From assembly GCF_047495875.1 (NCBI RefSeq), contig NC_092458.1, positions 1,727,501 to 1,791,500 of the forward strand: DNA of 64,000 bases, written 5' to 3'. Below the pieces are notes generated by a model. The model saw only the letters and a list, made by a program, of their open reading frames with translations, was not told where the DNA came from and ran no database searches. A program made the position numbers and the translations under genes. The stretch comes from Pithys albifrons albifrons. Taxonomy: Eukaryota > Chordata > Aves > Passeriformes > Thamnophilidae. Within the stretch, counting starts at the first letter, position 1. Every line of letters starts with the position of its first letter. This document shows positions 38,418-51,147 of this stretch, in pieces.

Positions 38418-38568
38418 TGGTGGATGCTACATGCTTGGAAACATTCAAGGTCAGGCTGGATAGGGCTCTGAGCAATATGATCTAGTTGATGATGTCCCTG
38501 CTTATTGCAAGGGGCTTGGATTTAATGACCCTAAGGGTTCCTTTTAACCTAAACTATTCTGTGATTCC
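38418..38568 (+). mobile_element. CR1 LINE fragment, extreme 3' end
   Basis: About 150 bases of CR1 3' end: 'ggaaacattcaaggtcagg', 'gggctctgagcaa', 'gatgtccctgct' and the terminal 'aaactattctgtgattcc'. Severely 5'-truncated, as most CR1 copies are. Confidence 0.9.
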
Positions 38569-40326
38569 AGCAATGACACGTAGCCCTGTTAAAGAACAAC
38601 ACTGCAGATCCCCATTGTTATCCAGATGGGATAACCTGTGTTCTGTGTTCTGATGATCTAATCTGCAGAGCATTGATAGTACTTACTGAGATCTGGATTC
38701 ATGATCAGATTGAGATTCAAGATGAAAACATTCCTTTCCTGACTTTAATGCAGATGGTATTTCTTCCTTTAGGTGGAACAGTTACTGGTTTTGTGCCTCA
38801 GTTCTTCTATCCAAATGTATGTCTTCTTATTCTGCTTCTTGTTTCTGCTTTAGCTACAGGAATTCAGTCTCAATGCACACAATAGAAACTGTCTCCAACT
38901 CTGTGTACAACCTACCAAGGTGTTAATTGCAGTTTATCATTTTCATGCACTGTAATACAAAGCACATTATATCCAGAGTTAGGAGTTGGGGACAGGTTGC
39001 AAGTGTGCTCAATGCTGCATTTCTGTTAAAATATACAGATCTGGAAATGCATTCTGTGAGCTGCAGGTCGTAAAAGCTCAGAGAAGAGTGAGGCAGTCAT
39101 GCTTAAGCTGAGAAGAACACAGAGAAGTAGTTAGCTTTGACTCACCAATTTTTGAAGTTCTTCAGTAATTTTGAAAAGAAGGGTCATAACAATTCTGTTG
39201 TCATGTCTGTAGGAATGGTTTTACAAGATGTGTTAAAATAAAAGGTACAGTAAGGAGCTATTGAAACTGTATTTCTGATTCAGAAATTGTATAGATTTAT
39301 ATATCACATACATGTAGGAGAGGGAATTCTGCTGTATCAGAAGAAAGAATTAGAAATCAAAATGTCCTAAAATGTAAATGCAGTAGCTAATAGTTGCTTC
39401 AGACCAGAAGACACTTGACTTAGACTGTATAATGTGCTCTGTCTCTGAAAAGCTGAAGTACATGAGAGAATGAAGAAATTCATGGAGAGAATGCAAATGT
39501 TTGAAAAGCAGGTAAGTCCTGTATTTGGCATTTGAGGCAGTGAAGACTCCCATTCACCCCAATTTTGAAACAGATGATTGCTTCACCTCAGGTGATAGGT
39601 TCTGCAGGATCTTGTTTCTATTGTGTCACTTACATGGGATTCTTTTTCCTATACCACTGGGAGACGTCCTCCCCCTACATATCCCTGGGAAACTGCCTAG
39701 AAGGTGACAGCACAACTCTTGATTTGGAAAATAGTTCTTACCCTCAAGCTGATGAAAGCCTGTTGCACAGCTGAGTGATGTTGGGGCTCCTCTTGAATTC
39801 TGCAGGAGCAGCCTCAGGCAGGCTGGGGTGCAGAGCAGATATTTGCCATGTGCTGCCTAAAGAGAATTGACACCTGCATCAGATCTGCTGGGCAACTGGC
39901 CTGACTTGCAGACCGTGTAGTGAGGAAATCAAGATGTTGTAAGAATAATCTGTCTTGGAAGGAGCTGTCGCTGCCTCCCATGAAATTGCTGTGTGTGCAG
40001 CTGCCCCTGATGTATTTTGCTGTGCAAGGGCTATCAGGGTGATCACTCACTTTTGTGCTGACATATCTGGATCTGGAAGTCTGCAACATCTCAGCTGACT
40101 TGGACTTAAAACATCATAGAGATGTTCAGCTTGAAACAATTTGGAGTTATTTCACTTGCTTGTCTTTTCCCTTCCTACGTTTTAGTAAGAATTCTTATAA
40201 AGACAAGGATATTATACTTGAACTTAAGGCAGGTTACCATTTTAAGCATTGAATTGGTGCTCTACCCTGATATTTTTCCAACCTTTTAACTGCAGACAAG
40301 GTAAAGTGTAAAGAAAAATGTTTAGG
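38569..40326. other. Non-coding stretch without recognised genes
   Basis: No repeat or gene recognised. The minus-strand frame at 39814-40089 and plus-strand frames near 39525-39774 are short and featureless. Confidence 0.55.
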
Positions 40327-40459
40327 TGTGGTGCTTAGGGACATGGTTTAGTGGTGGCCCTGGAATAAGTGGTGGACCTTGCAGCATTAGATTAATGACT
40401 GGACTCAATAATCTTAAATGTTTTTTCCAACCTGAATGGTTTTGTGATTCTATATGATC
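40327..40459 (+). mobile_element. CR1 LINE fragment, extreme 3' end
   Basis: About 130 bases matching a CR1 3'UTR: 'gtgcttagggacatggttta', 'gtggtggccctgg', then 'actggactcaataatctt', 'ttccaacctgaatgg' and the tail 'ttgtgattctata'. The gtggtgg block is partly duplicated, giving an extra piece of about 20 bases. Confidence 0.88.
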
Positions 40460-41296
40460 ACTGAAATACTTCTATCACTTATATGAGAAACATTCTGGGT
40501 AAGACCTCTGAAAAGTTTAACTTTTGGAAGAAAAAGCTGTGGAGTAAATTAAACTTGAAAGAATATAAACATGCAGACATCATGGTGGAAAAAAAATCCC
40601 AAATGTTTGAATTCAGAAAAAGAAAGGTAAAATGAAATCTTCATGACCTTTTCCTTTGAAAATATTCTGCTTATTAGCAGGAGCCATTTTTAATCTCCAA
40701 AAAGGTAGTCAAATCCAAAGTCTAATTCCAAAGAAAGCAAATGCAAGGCTTCAGACACTGCTGCTTACTCTTGAAAATAAGCTTGGCTTTACATAGTTGG
40801 CTCTAATGAAACTCTCTCAGCAGGTGTCCTACCATTATGGTTTAAAAGCTAAGCAAATATGTTACCTTTTCTGCTGCAGTCTTTCATTTGTCATGGAAAC
40901 CAACAGTTAGTGTAATGCAAGATAAAGAACTGTTGTTGAATGCCCTGTACATCTCTTTAGGAGGTGTGATTTTTTTCCTGAGGGATAACTTTATGGTATA
41001 GGTGTTGGCACAGCACATACAATTTGTCTTAGTCCCCTGACACAAGCAAACATGCATTCTGACCTATCTTTCTGTGTGCAGATTAGTAATAGTGCTTTGT
41101 GCTGTGGTGACAATCAGCATTTTCATTGCTGAAAACATGGTGGGGAAAAAAAATTGTTTACTGTTTACAACCACATTAAAACTATGGGAGGTGAAGCAAT
41201 CGTGGGAACTAAGGTAGAACTGTCTCCTGAAAATGTCATAATTCCTAGTTTCTTGTGCAGCAGAAGCCAAAATGACACTATCTGTGCAAATCTTGA

Positions 41297-41312
41297 TATA
41301 TATATATATATA
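41297..41312. repeat. (TA)n microsatellite
   Basis: Eight TA units that run directly into the 32-bp tandem duplication. Confidence 0.85.
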
Positions 41313-41370
41313 AGAAAAATGAATTTAGCTGCTTTTCTTATATAAGAAAAATGAATTTAGCTGCTTTTCT
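41307..41370 (+). repeat. Perfect 32-bp tandem duplication
   Basis: Bases 41307-41338 and 41339-41370 are identical, each beginning TATATAAG and ending GCTTTTCT. No mismatch between units indicates a recent slippage-type duplication seeded by the adjoining TA run. Confidence 0.92.
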
Positions 41371-43587
41371 GCCGTGCTTCTTGAAGTCAATATCTTTGCA
41401 GTTGACAGTGCTAGTTAGAATTAAAAATAAAACACCCTTCCACTTAAAGATGATTGGCATTTTTAAAGGTAAACATTTAAAGGCCTTTTTAAATCCAAAA
41501 GTGGTTGTTGTTGCATAGCAAGAAGATTCTCCTACAGAGAATAATGGCTTGGGTGAATGTCAGCTCAAGAAGAGAAGGCTAGTACACAATGGAAGTGATT
41601 CCTGTTAGCAAAAATACATTTACACAGCAGAATTAAGAGCTTTGACTTTCCTGACTAGCATGACAGTAATTTAGTGTCAAACAGATTTATTTGTAGACAA
41701 AACGTGTCCAAATAATGACCAGAGATTTTTATTTTTTAAATGTATAAAACCAGAACATACATTATCTATTTTAAGGGCTTCTGAATCTTTGATGTTATTC
41801 TTCCTTGAAAATTCCCAGACAAATATCACTAAGTAATTGACACATCTTCAGGTAAGACATCAAGACTTCGGCTTGTAAATCAGATACTTTCTGTCTGGAA
41901 ATAAATATTGAAATCAAAGGAAATTAAGTTTCCTAACTATAATGGGTATGTTGAAAACTCCCCCTGGAGCTGATGTCATGATCATATTTCCCACATGCAT
42001 ATGAGTAAGTTTTTGAGTAAGAGATCTGTTAGGTAGTCTAGTAGGATATCTTGATCCACACCTGACCCTAGGGAGTAAAACTGAGTGTTTAAAAACAGTT
42101 ATTCATCATGTAAAAGCTTTTAAAATTTGACCTTTCCAACAGACGAGTCTATAACTCTATGAGACCTCAATATGCCTAATTGTGAGATAGGACAGTACTG
42201 GTACCATAGACAGTCAATTATTTAGGTCACTTTAGTACTGTTTATGCTTTTAATGAGTTTCCTCAGCTGGACTCCTAAAGTCTTAAAAAACTGTATTCAT
42301 TAGAAGTAAGGTTTCTGCAATTTGTCTTACATATATTTTCATAATTGCATTTTCATGGGATTTGGGGTTGGATTTTAGCATTCATTCTTCCTCTTTAGTT
42401 TAAAACAAATTTAAAAAAACTTTGAAAATTAAAAACTATTTTTTCTTTGAAGAAACCCAGTTAAAAGGGAAAACTGAAGTTACTTTGACACTGACATTTC
42501 TTTTTTTCAGCTTGCTGGTGGATTTTCACATTTGAGTATTTCAGTACATGATTCTTATTTTTATTACATAGTTGGTTATGTATATGATCTTCAGGTTTTT
42601 TAGAGGACTTACTTGAAGTCTCTGGTAGGACTATAAAACTAAAAAAAAAATATGCCACATATTAGGGCATAATGTTATAATTTTTCCTCAGCTGTTGAGA
42701 GGTTTTGATGTATTATTGCAACCATGGTGAGACTAGGCAAGCTGGGTAAGTTGATAAAATGATGGAGAAGGTATTCAAATGGCAGGTGTGCACTGACCAC
42801 ATCTGCTATTCATATTGGCAATGTTTATTCTGGTTTCCTTGCTGGTAGCAGCTTCTCCATTTCCTGTACATCTCACTTTCTCAATTATACATAAGGTTTG
42901 GAAACTGTGGTGTGTTTTTTTACTGCTGTATTAGACAGAGACTATACAGTCCCTTTAAAGCATTTCCATATTCGAGAGAGCCACCATGGCTTTCTCCTTT
43001 GGAGAAGAGACTGAGCACCAGGATTTATGGAGGAATGTCAGAAGTGACAAGGCTCCTAACAAATTGCCTCAAAAGAAAAGTACCACCTGTCTGACATTGC
43101 TCCAGACTTAGTTAATTAGCCTGTATTACTTCTGACAACTGCAGAAAAAACAGAGACTGATGGTTATGACCTCTAATTTGAAGAGATCTTTCCATCTTGA
43201 TGTTGTTTTAATCAAATAGCACAAGGTCTCAGTATTGCCAAGCCACAGCTGCCAGTCAGAAGGATTGCCTTCTGCATGACAGCTCCAGATTCTCTTTGTC
43301 AGTATTGTGTTGCTTTCACTCCCATTAGAAAGTGCTACAATATTAGTCTTTCTTTTTGTATTATCTCTTTAAAGAGAAGATTGGTTTTGTTCTTTGTAGA
43401 CTTGTAAAGTAAATGCAAACCAACTCCTTTTCCTCCCCAAACTTCTGCATATATGACTGATAAAGAAGCAGAGAATCACTTGGAATACAGCCCTAACTAC
43501 TCGATATTTTACCTAATTTATGCACAAAATTATTTCTGATCACAATTTTAATCTTTTTCTCATACTCTTTACTATTATTTAGGTTTT

Positions 43588-43631
43588 TTTTACATGAAAA
43601 TATCTCTCACGGTGGGATATTTCATGTAAAA
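43588..43631. repeat. Imperfect palindrome / hairpin
   Basis: Left arm TTTTACATGAAAATATC (43588-43604) pairs with right arm GATATTTCATGTAAAA (43616-43631): 16 base pairs with one bulged A, around an 11-base loop. It is not part of a recognised repeat. Confidence 0.8.
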
Positions 43632-45498
43632 TATAAATATTCTGTGATGAACTGAATAATTAACTGTGTCTATATTCTCTAAATGTTTGGAAAAGAATGT
43701 ATGCATCTCTATGGCAACTTTATTTTCTATAACATCTCTCTGTAATGTGAAAATTCAAGAAAATCTAGAGTTGGGTAGTTGAAGATAAATTAGGAAGATA
43801 CACCAAATGTAAGGTCTATTATGCATTGTGAGACATCTGGTATTTCTTGTAGAAATGCAAACAACATTTTCTTGAACTTGTGATGCCGACAACTAGAAAA
43901 TTATACATTTGATGATACTGGTGCAACTGTTCATTTTCCCACTGCTGTTGTGCATTTTGATACAACTTTTAAGTGCACATGCTGGTTCTCATTCCTGTAT
44001 AACCTCAGTGTTTCACAAACATTGGGCAGTCTGTTTTCTCTCTGCCTACATGGCATTGTTATCTCTGTTTTATAAAAAAGAAGCCACACCCCAGAGTTCT
44101 CAAATTTAGAAGTCTATGTTAAATATATGCTAATATAAGTGTATGTTAAGTATATGCTGAAATGCAGCTGCAATCAATTTTTCAGAGAATTTAACCCTGT
44201 GACTTTGTTTTTAGAGCATGATTTTGTAGTAGATGTGGTGCAGGTATGTGTCTTTGTGTGTTACCATCTGTGCAGTCTTTGCCACTGGGGTTGAATTCAT
44301 AGAAGTTTGGCACTGTCTCAGTAGACTAGGATGGGCTGATTTTTTGCTGACACTTTACAACACAGGAACAGTGCAGTTTGGGGCCTCAGGAGGTCTGGAA
44401 TCTGTGCCTGACCTTGCTTCTCTCTCTGATTTTTGCTGTGCTTTCACATTTCACCCTCAAGCCCCTCATGGTGGTCTGCCTTCCTGTCCAATATCTCACC
44501 AGTCTGGGTTCAGCGCTCCGGGTTTTTGCTCTAGAAGATCTAGTTTCTCCTTCTTGCATTTTCATTAAACATAAATTCAATGAATTTTCATGAAACTTGT
44601 GTGGTTTTCTGGAAGAGTTTTTTGGGGGGGAGGAGAGTGGCACAGCCTATTTGGTGAGCCATTGTCAGTCAGTTCTTCACTGGTTCTCATGGTATTCCTT
44701 TTATTTTTAGCTCACCCTGCAGTACCATTTTTGCCTCTCATTACATGCTCCTGAATGTTTGAGGGAGGTGCTGGGAGAGGGAAATAACAGAAGGACAGGA
44801 GGTCCTCTCTCTATGCTCGCCACAGTGGAACCCTATAAAAGTTATGAAAAAGGGAAAAGTGTTTTTCTGCCCCCCTCCCTGGTGCATTGACACATGCTTA
44901 GTACTGAAATACAGTTGAGTTGCCAGGTTCTTCTAATGACTGCAACTTCTCCCAGTTCAGATATTTTCTTTTTCTCACTCATCACACAGGGACTAGGATG
45001 GGTGTGTTCCAGTCCAGAAGCACTGCATTTCTCTGCAACTCCAAGGGCACATTGAGATGTCTCTCAAAAAATCCCAAGAAATAAGACGAATATTTTTGAT
45101 AGGAGAAAATCTTTTCCCTGGTTTCACTCTCAAAAATGGCTAAGCTGTTCCTAACCAAAATTTTTAATAGTAGAAGTAAAAACACAAGTATAGAAATTTC
45201 AGCCTAACCAGACTGTGTTTGATAAAGGGGTAGAATGGAACCCTTGTGACAGTGTATGAGACTTATTTATAAGTAATTGACAAACTCTGTTACAATTAAT
45301 CATAATTTGGAAGCGTTTATAGCTTTACAAAGGAGAACCTTAATCTTCTTCATAATGACTAATAAATCAAATTTACACCATTGGCTTTGATTTGGATACA
45401 GAAGTTGACATGCAGAATTTAAATGGCTTAAATTGTACTCTGTTGTAGCAGAAAGAGTTCAGATGTTATGATTTTTTTTTTCAATTTTTCTCATATAA

Positions 45499-46134
45499 GA
45501 ATCACAGAATATGCCAGGTTGGAAGGGACCCTCAAGAATCATTGATTCCAACTCCTGGTCCTGGACAGGACCATACCCACAAGTCACACCATGTGACTGA
45601 GAGTATCATCTACACACTTGAGCTCTGTCAGGGTTGATGCTGTGACCACTTCTCTTGAGAGGCTGTTGCAGCACCCAACCACCCTCTTGGGGAAGAACCT
45701 TTTTCTAACATCCAACCCAAACCTGCTCTGACCCAACTTCAGGCAATTCTCTCAGGTCCTGTCCCTGTTCACTACAGAGAACAGGTAAGTGCCTGCCCCT
45801 TTTCCCTTCACTTGGAAGTTGTAACTGCAATGAGGTGTCCCCTCAGTCTCATCTTCTTCAAGCTCAACAGACCAAGTGCCCTCAGTTGCTCCTCACACAG
45901 CTTCTCCTCAAGGTCCTTCATCATCCTCGTTGCCCCCCTTTGGACACTTTCTAACAGCTTTCTTATATTGTGGTGCCCAAAATTGCACACAATATTCCAG
46001 GTGACGTCGCCCCAGTGCAGAGCACAGCGGGACAGTCCCCTCCCTCTCCCTGCTGGCGATGCTGTGACTGATGCCCCCAGGACACGGTTGGCCCTCCTGT
46101 CTGCCCGGGCACTGCTGGCTGTTGATCAGTACCC
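45499..46134 (-). mobile_element. CR1 LINE fragment, ORF2 tail and 3'UTR
   Basis: The + strand begins with the reversed tail ('agaatcacagaat' then 'ggttggaagggaccct'). It continues through reversed 3'UTR and ORF2 tail ('ttcttcaagctcaacagacc', 'gcccccctttggacac', 'tgcagagcacagcgggac'). The minus strand encodes LLESVQRGATRMMKDLEEK within 45808-45990, matching the block equivalent to [15 protein letters not shown] at 890-1322. The 5' truncation is near 46134. The plus-strand frame 45812-46228 is antisense to this repeat. At about 636 bases it is the second longest CR1 piece here. Confidence 0.94.
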
Positions 46135-46718
46135 TAAGGTTATTCTGTTACAATTATTCTTAGTCTCACACCAACTCGAAGGTAAATTTTGTAAGCTGTT
46201 CTTTATGCTGCCTCTGGCTGCAAATTAGCATGTCCATACTTTTGGTCTTTTTGGTCTTTCCCACGAATCTTATCAACCCTATGATCATTTCAAGCATGAA
46301 AAGTGAGCTCTCACAAAGGATCTTGAACAGGGTGAGAGCAAAAGAGATATTTGTATTGGGAAAGTCTCTTTTGTCCTATGCAGGGGGATAGGTAGATAAT
46401 ATTTGCTGGTGTTTTCTATAGTCAAGCTTGTTGATAGATATCAGAACACGAGCTGTAAAGAGGTGCTGTATAAGAAATATTGGAAGCATTTTCAACCTTA
46501 TCTTTCCTTACACTTCATGCAATATTTGACAAAAAACATTTGTCTGTGGTTAACTTACCTTCTTACTTATACAATTAATACAACTGGAAGGTTTGTTAGC
46601 ATGCTGGTGACATCATAGACTTTCCAGTATTGTATGACTTTGCTGTGCATCTCTTCCTGTTCTTTAGTTTGTGTTTTGAGAAATCAACTTCATGCAATCT
46701 GTTAATATTGTTGGTGTT
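46135..46718. other. Non-coding spacer between CR1 and LTR A2
   Basis: No gene or repeat recognised in about 580 bases. Confidence 0.55.
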
Positions 46719-47346
46719 TGTCTTGGTTTGAGATAAGCAACTGCCAACCCCCCCAAGCACAGAGAGAAAAGCCTCCCTCCTAACACCAGGGAAAGGGAGG
46801 AAAAGAGAGGGGAAAGAAAAAAAAAACACTTCAAACTGCATTTATACTAAATCTACATATATTTTTCACAGAAAGAAAGAGACAATTAGAAGAGAGTACA
46901 AATATTCACTCACACAAGTCTGCAACAACAAGTTCCCCACCTCAACTTCTTAACGAACACACAAATTCTACTGTCCTAACTACACATTACTTAAGAAGAA
47001 GCTTATTCCCCAGGGAGACAGACCCAAGCAGAAAGGAGAGACCCAGAACAACACATTTGACTTTCCTGAGATACCCTGTGAGCCAGTGGTGGGCCTGGTC
47101 CTCTCCATCCCCCCTGGGACAGCATCGTGTGTCCTCCCAAGAGGAGGGCTGAGAAGCCACTGCCTTAACCACTCCCACACTGGTTCCTACTGCCCTGGAG
47201 ATGATGTCATAATGTGGTATGGAATACAAAGTTACTGGCTAGAAGAGGTCAGCTGTTAGCTCAGCCCAGCTCAAGTCAGCTGACAGCTTCGGCCTAGTCC
47301 AAACTCCAGAGCCCAAATCTAGGCCCACCTGGGGGAACCCATAACA
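46719..47346 (+). mobile_element. LTR 'A2', inverted relative to A1
   Basis: A 628-bp block begins TGTCTTGG and ends CATAACA. It is the reverse complement of LTR A1 (5163-5787) over its whole length with scattered substitutions. Plus orientation is inferred from the TGTCTTGGTTTGA start. The flanks, GTGTT before and TTCTT after, do not form a matching 5-bp duplication, unlike A1. The site has therefore mutated, or one edge has been rearranged. There is no retroviral internal sequence beside it. A minus-strand frame of 80 codons (46987-47229) corresponds to the frame in A1. The two differ at 7 residues, with a similar number of silent changes, so purifying selection is not indicated. Confidence 0.85.
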
Positions 47347-48036
47347 TTCTTATTTTGTAGGGAGATAAACTTACTGGAAGTATAAGCTCATTAAATCAAT
47401 AGCCAACAAAAATGCTCTGGTTAGGTTGGTTTTCTCTTCATTTCATGTGTGTATTAGCATGCAGTGAATGACAATCTTGAGAGAGAATCTTAGGCTGGAA
47501 GCCAAAAGGAACTGGTGTTGGAGCTGCTATTTCTGTTTTGTAGTAAAAAGTACACAAAATTGGATTTCAGGCATCTTTCCTCAAATGGCAAAACAATCAT
47601 TCCTATTTTCCTGACTTCTGTGGCTAGTCTTGGAGAAGGCTTCCTGTGGGTTAGCTGGCTTGGTGATGTGGCTACTCAGCTATTACTTATTTTTCAGAGA
47701 ACATTGAAGTGGCTGTTCTTCAGATTAAGTAGTAATGAGGTTCTCCTCCCAACAGCAGATGTGGAGGTATAATTGGCCATTAGGATGCTATGTTTTGGTT
47801 GGAGACTTTGAGAGGGTAACAAAACTCATTCCTATCAGTACAAGTTCTTTTTTATTATGAGGAAGGGAGAACTCCAAATCAGGTCAGGCTGGTCACAGAG
47901 GTAGTGGCTTATTTTCCTCAGTGAAACCAATTAACTTTCTTGACTTCAAAGTTTATATTTCAGTGTAAAATTCTCAGATGTGTAAAGGCACTGGTAGCTT
48001 GATTAACACATAAATAAGGAAATTGTGCCCTAACAG

Positions 48037-48097
48037 AAAAAACCCCAAAAAACAAACCAAACACAAAACCAAAATAAAACAAAAAAAACCCCAAAAC
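48037..48097. repeat. A+C-rich low-complexity tract
   Basis: About 60 bases of A and C with a single T, built from CCAAAA and CAAAA units. Confidence 0.88.
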
Positions 48098-49150
48098 TTC
48101 AGAGCTTTTTTCCATTTTTCAGTATGTTGAAAAAACAGACAAACAACTGACTTCTTTGTTTCATTAAGAGTAATTTGGTCTTAAAATGCAGTTTTGTACT
48201 GCATATAATGTAAGAAGTGACCCTGCAATTTTTGTCCTTAATTAATTTCCAAATATCACTTAGGACACAATTCCTGTAACTTCAGATATAAGAGCAGCAT
48301 CATAAATCTATGGAATAAAAATACTGAATAAGCTGCTCTCCATAAGGTATAGACAGGATATGGAACTATAAATACAGATGTCTTTGTTTATACCATTCAT
48401 AAAAATGTAGTAGTGACTGCAGTTCTGTACTTCATCACAGAGATGAGGTTTGATTCACATCTCTGAGCATTATTTTCAAAATATTATTGTCTGTGAGTGA
48501 AGAGACACAAGGATCTGCAGTGAGTAGCTGTCTCAGTCAGTTCTGTGTCTGGTTTGCTTTTAAAAAGTATGATTTTGAAGGCGTTGTTGCTACAGTGGCA
48601 GGTTGCCCAGTGGTCCTGGTTGAGCCTGGAGATGGCTGGGTCCAGGCCCGTGCATCCCACAGCTCATTTCATCAGAGAGGTTTCTCAAATTCTTCTGAAA
48701 TTTGATGGCTACACTGATAATGAGGTGGGACTTACTTCCTCCCCCTTCCTATCATAGAACCCAGAGAAATGATGCTGAACATCTGGGATAGATAACAGCT
48801 AAATCCGGTCATTAGTTTAAGGGTTTCTTTCCTGGATCCAGGATTCAGTTTTAAAAAGGGGAGGAGAAAGCTGAACAAACCCCAACTGAATTACAAAACC
48901 TGCTGAGGATGTTAATTAAGAGCCATTTGCAGATCCCTGCTGTTCTTTGGGAAACAAAGTGAGGGATCTTCTGAGAGTGTCTTCCTCAGTGTTTCCCATG
49001 ACGATTTGTTATCTTGGGATAGTCCCCAGGGACTCAAGGCTTCCATTGGCATGACAGATAGAGGAGTTAGATTGCATAACACTGAATAGTAGAAGAAGCT
49101 GATAGATGTTGCATCTTGAAGACAGAGTGTAAAGACAGTAATTACCTATT

Positions 49151-49220
49151 AAAAAACAAAACAAAACCGAAACCAAAACAAAAACTAACAACCAAAAAGC
49201 CCCCACCAAAACACCAAAAA
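49151..49220. repeat. A+C-rich low-complexity tract
   Basis: About 70 bases of A and C with few interruptions. The minus-strand frame 49009-49296 runs through it and is Phe/Val/Leu-rich only because of this composition. Confidence 0.85.
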
Positions 49221-50396
49221 GAATGGAAAAATGTCTAGAGGCCTTCCAGTCACTGACACATGCTATGGCACTGAAGCTGCTGAATAGCAGGAGCATAACA
49301 AGACGTGGCTACTGTGCATCCAGCTGTTCTCATACTTCTTTGGTATGACAATAATGTAGACTGAACCCATAGAAAATGAGGCTGTAGAAATATAACACTG
49401 TAAATGACATTATTGGACCTATGACATGCTGAGCAATGTCTTCAGTGCTCTGGTAATCCTCTGATGATACTAGTCAGAAAGATAATTCTGTAAATAAAAT
49501 CTACTTTCATACATCCTGCTGTGGGATTGTACTAGCAATTATTTGCCTGGAGAATATGCATATCTAATTAAATGTATTCAGTAGATGAAGCAGAATTGCC
49601 ATTCTCATGAATGTATTTTAAAGTTTCTCCATTTGGTTTGCATCCATGTTGTTCAGTGTGTTGTGCCTTTATGCACCTGCATATTTAGATAGCTTTTACT
49701 CAGGCAAGCCAAGCCTGGAAGAAAATTAATGGACTTTACTTTCCACCAGAAGTAAGATTTGAGTATGATTTTTTTTTTATAATTTCTGTTCAAATGTTGC
49801 TTCTTCTTAATGACAAACATAGTTTCAGGTCTGAGATAGCTTGTTGAAACTGTGGGTAGTATTTGAGAAGGAAAAACAGGAAGAATTCTGTGAAAATGAA
49901 AATTAGATGAAACAAAATAAAATTACTGCAGAGAAACTGAAATATATTTAAAATATTATATATAAAATAGCTATCTTTTATAGATGATGATGTCTTTTGT
50001 TGATATTTCTGAATTTTGTTGGGAATGACTTTATAAGCTTGCTTCTATGAGAGAATTGATTATATTCACTTAATAGAACATGAATGCAGACGGCTTGATC
50101 TTCCCGGAAATTATTGGATACTACATAGAATGATTATTAATATAAAGATAAAATGCCATGGAAAAGCCAACACTTCTCATTTGCTGCTTTTATGCTATAC
50201 CAAAAATCTTCACAGAATGTTAGTAATGTGTCTAAAAGTTTATAAAAATAGTACTTCAAAAGAAGGTGGATTCAAGAGGTATTTCAGTCTAGTTGTACTT
50301 GTGGAGGAACTCTAAATGGAATACTTGTATCTGATTTATGAAACATTTTAAAATGAGTGTTGTAATCCTTGAAATCTGACACATTCTGCTTTTTAT

Positions 50397-50420
50397 TATA
50401 TATATATATATATATATATT
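50397..50420. repeat. (TA)n microsatellite
   Basis: About 12 TA units, the longest dinucleotide run in the window. Confidence 0.9.
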
Positions 50421-51114
50421 AGAAATTAGGGTTATGTGACTTTATATGAATGGATGCTTTTATTTTGACCTCATAGCTGATGTTTTACTCTCAGAAAAGC
50501 TGAATTTTATGGGCCTTTCACCCATCTTATTTTGTGTGTTCTTCCCCTTTCTAATAGAAATAAAGGACCTTGAATTGTATTTCACCTGGTTGTTTAATTT
50601 TACATGATTTTATTTGTTCGGAAAGATCTTTGGAAAACTGCAAATATATTGTTGATATTTAACCATCAGTGCAATTTTTTCCCCCCTCTCATATAAGCTG
50701 ATGAGAAGCTGTAGAACAACGTTTTTCATAGAAAATTTCTAAATTCAACTAATTGCATTGAATATCAGCACTAATTAGCCTGGAAAAGGAAGCACTTTAG
50801 AATAGCATGAAAAAGAAACCATAATTATTTAGCATACTCTGCTAGAGCCCTGCAAAAGGAAGCTAAGAAGCAGAGAGAGCCTGCTATGGTAACACACATG
50901 CTAAACATGCATAATTTTAGCAAGTGCAGTCATGAATTGCTGGGGGAAAAGGTTACAGACAGGAAAAGCAATCTGGTTTTCAATGGATTTTTTCCACTCC
51001 TTCTCAATACATTGTGTGACCTATGAAATATGAGCATTCTAAGTTTTAGTGTAATGAGCAACAGAGGACATCTGTGAAATTTTCCTGCTTGGTTGCTCTT
51101 CATTTTCAGAGCTT

Positions 51115-51147
51115 CACCTGGTGTTTGTGGCGGGGCAACACCAGGTG
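51115..51147. repeat. Perfect 11-bp inverted repeat
   Basis: CACCTGGTGTT (51115-51125) and AACACCAGGTG (51137-51147) are exact reverse complements around an 11-base G-rich loop. Each arm includes an E-box-like CACCTG/CAGGTG. Confidence 0.85.

Larger units (their letters stand above)
40460..45498. other. Non-coding stretch with tandem duplication and hairpin
   Basis: No gene is supported. It contains a TA run followed by a perfect 32-bp tandem duplication (41297-41370) and a strong imperfect palindrome at 43588-43631. The rest is unique-looking AT-rich sequence. Frames at 44233-44643 overlap on both strands and show no domain. Confidence 0.6.

Noticed and set aside
5163..47346. LTRs A1 and A2 as the two ends of one provirus
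   Set aside because: They are in opposite orientation, 41 kb apart, with no retroviral genes between, and A1 has its own target duplication.
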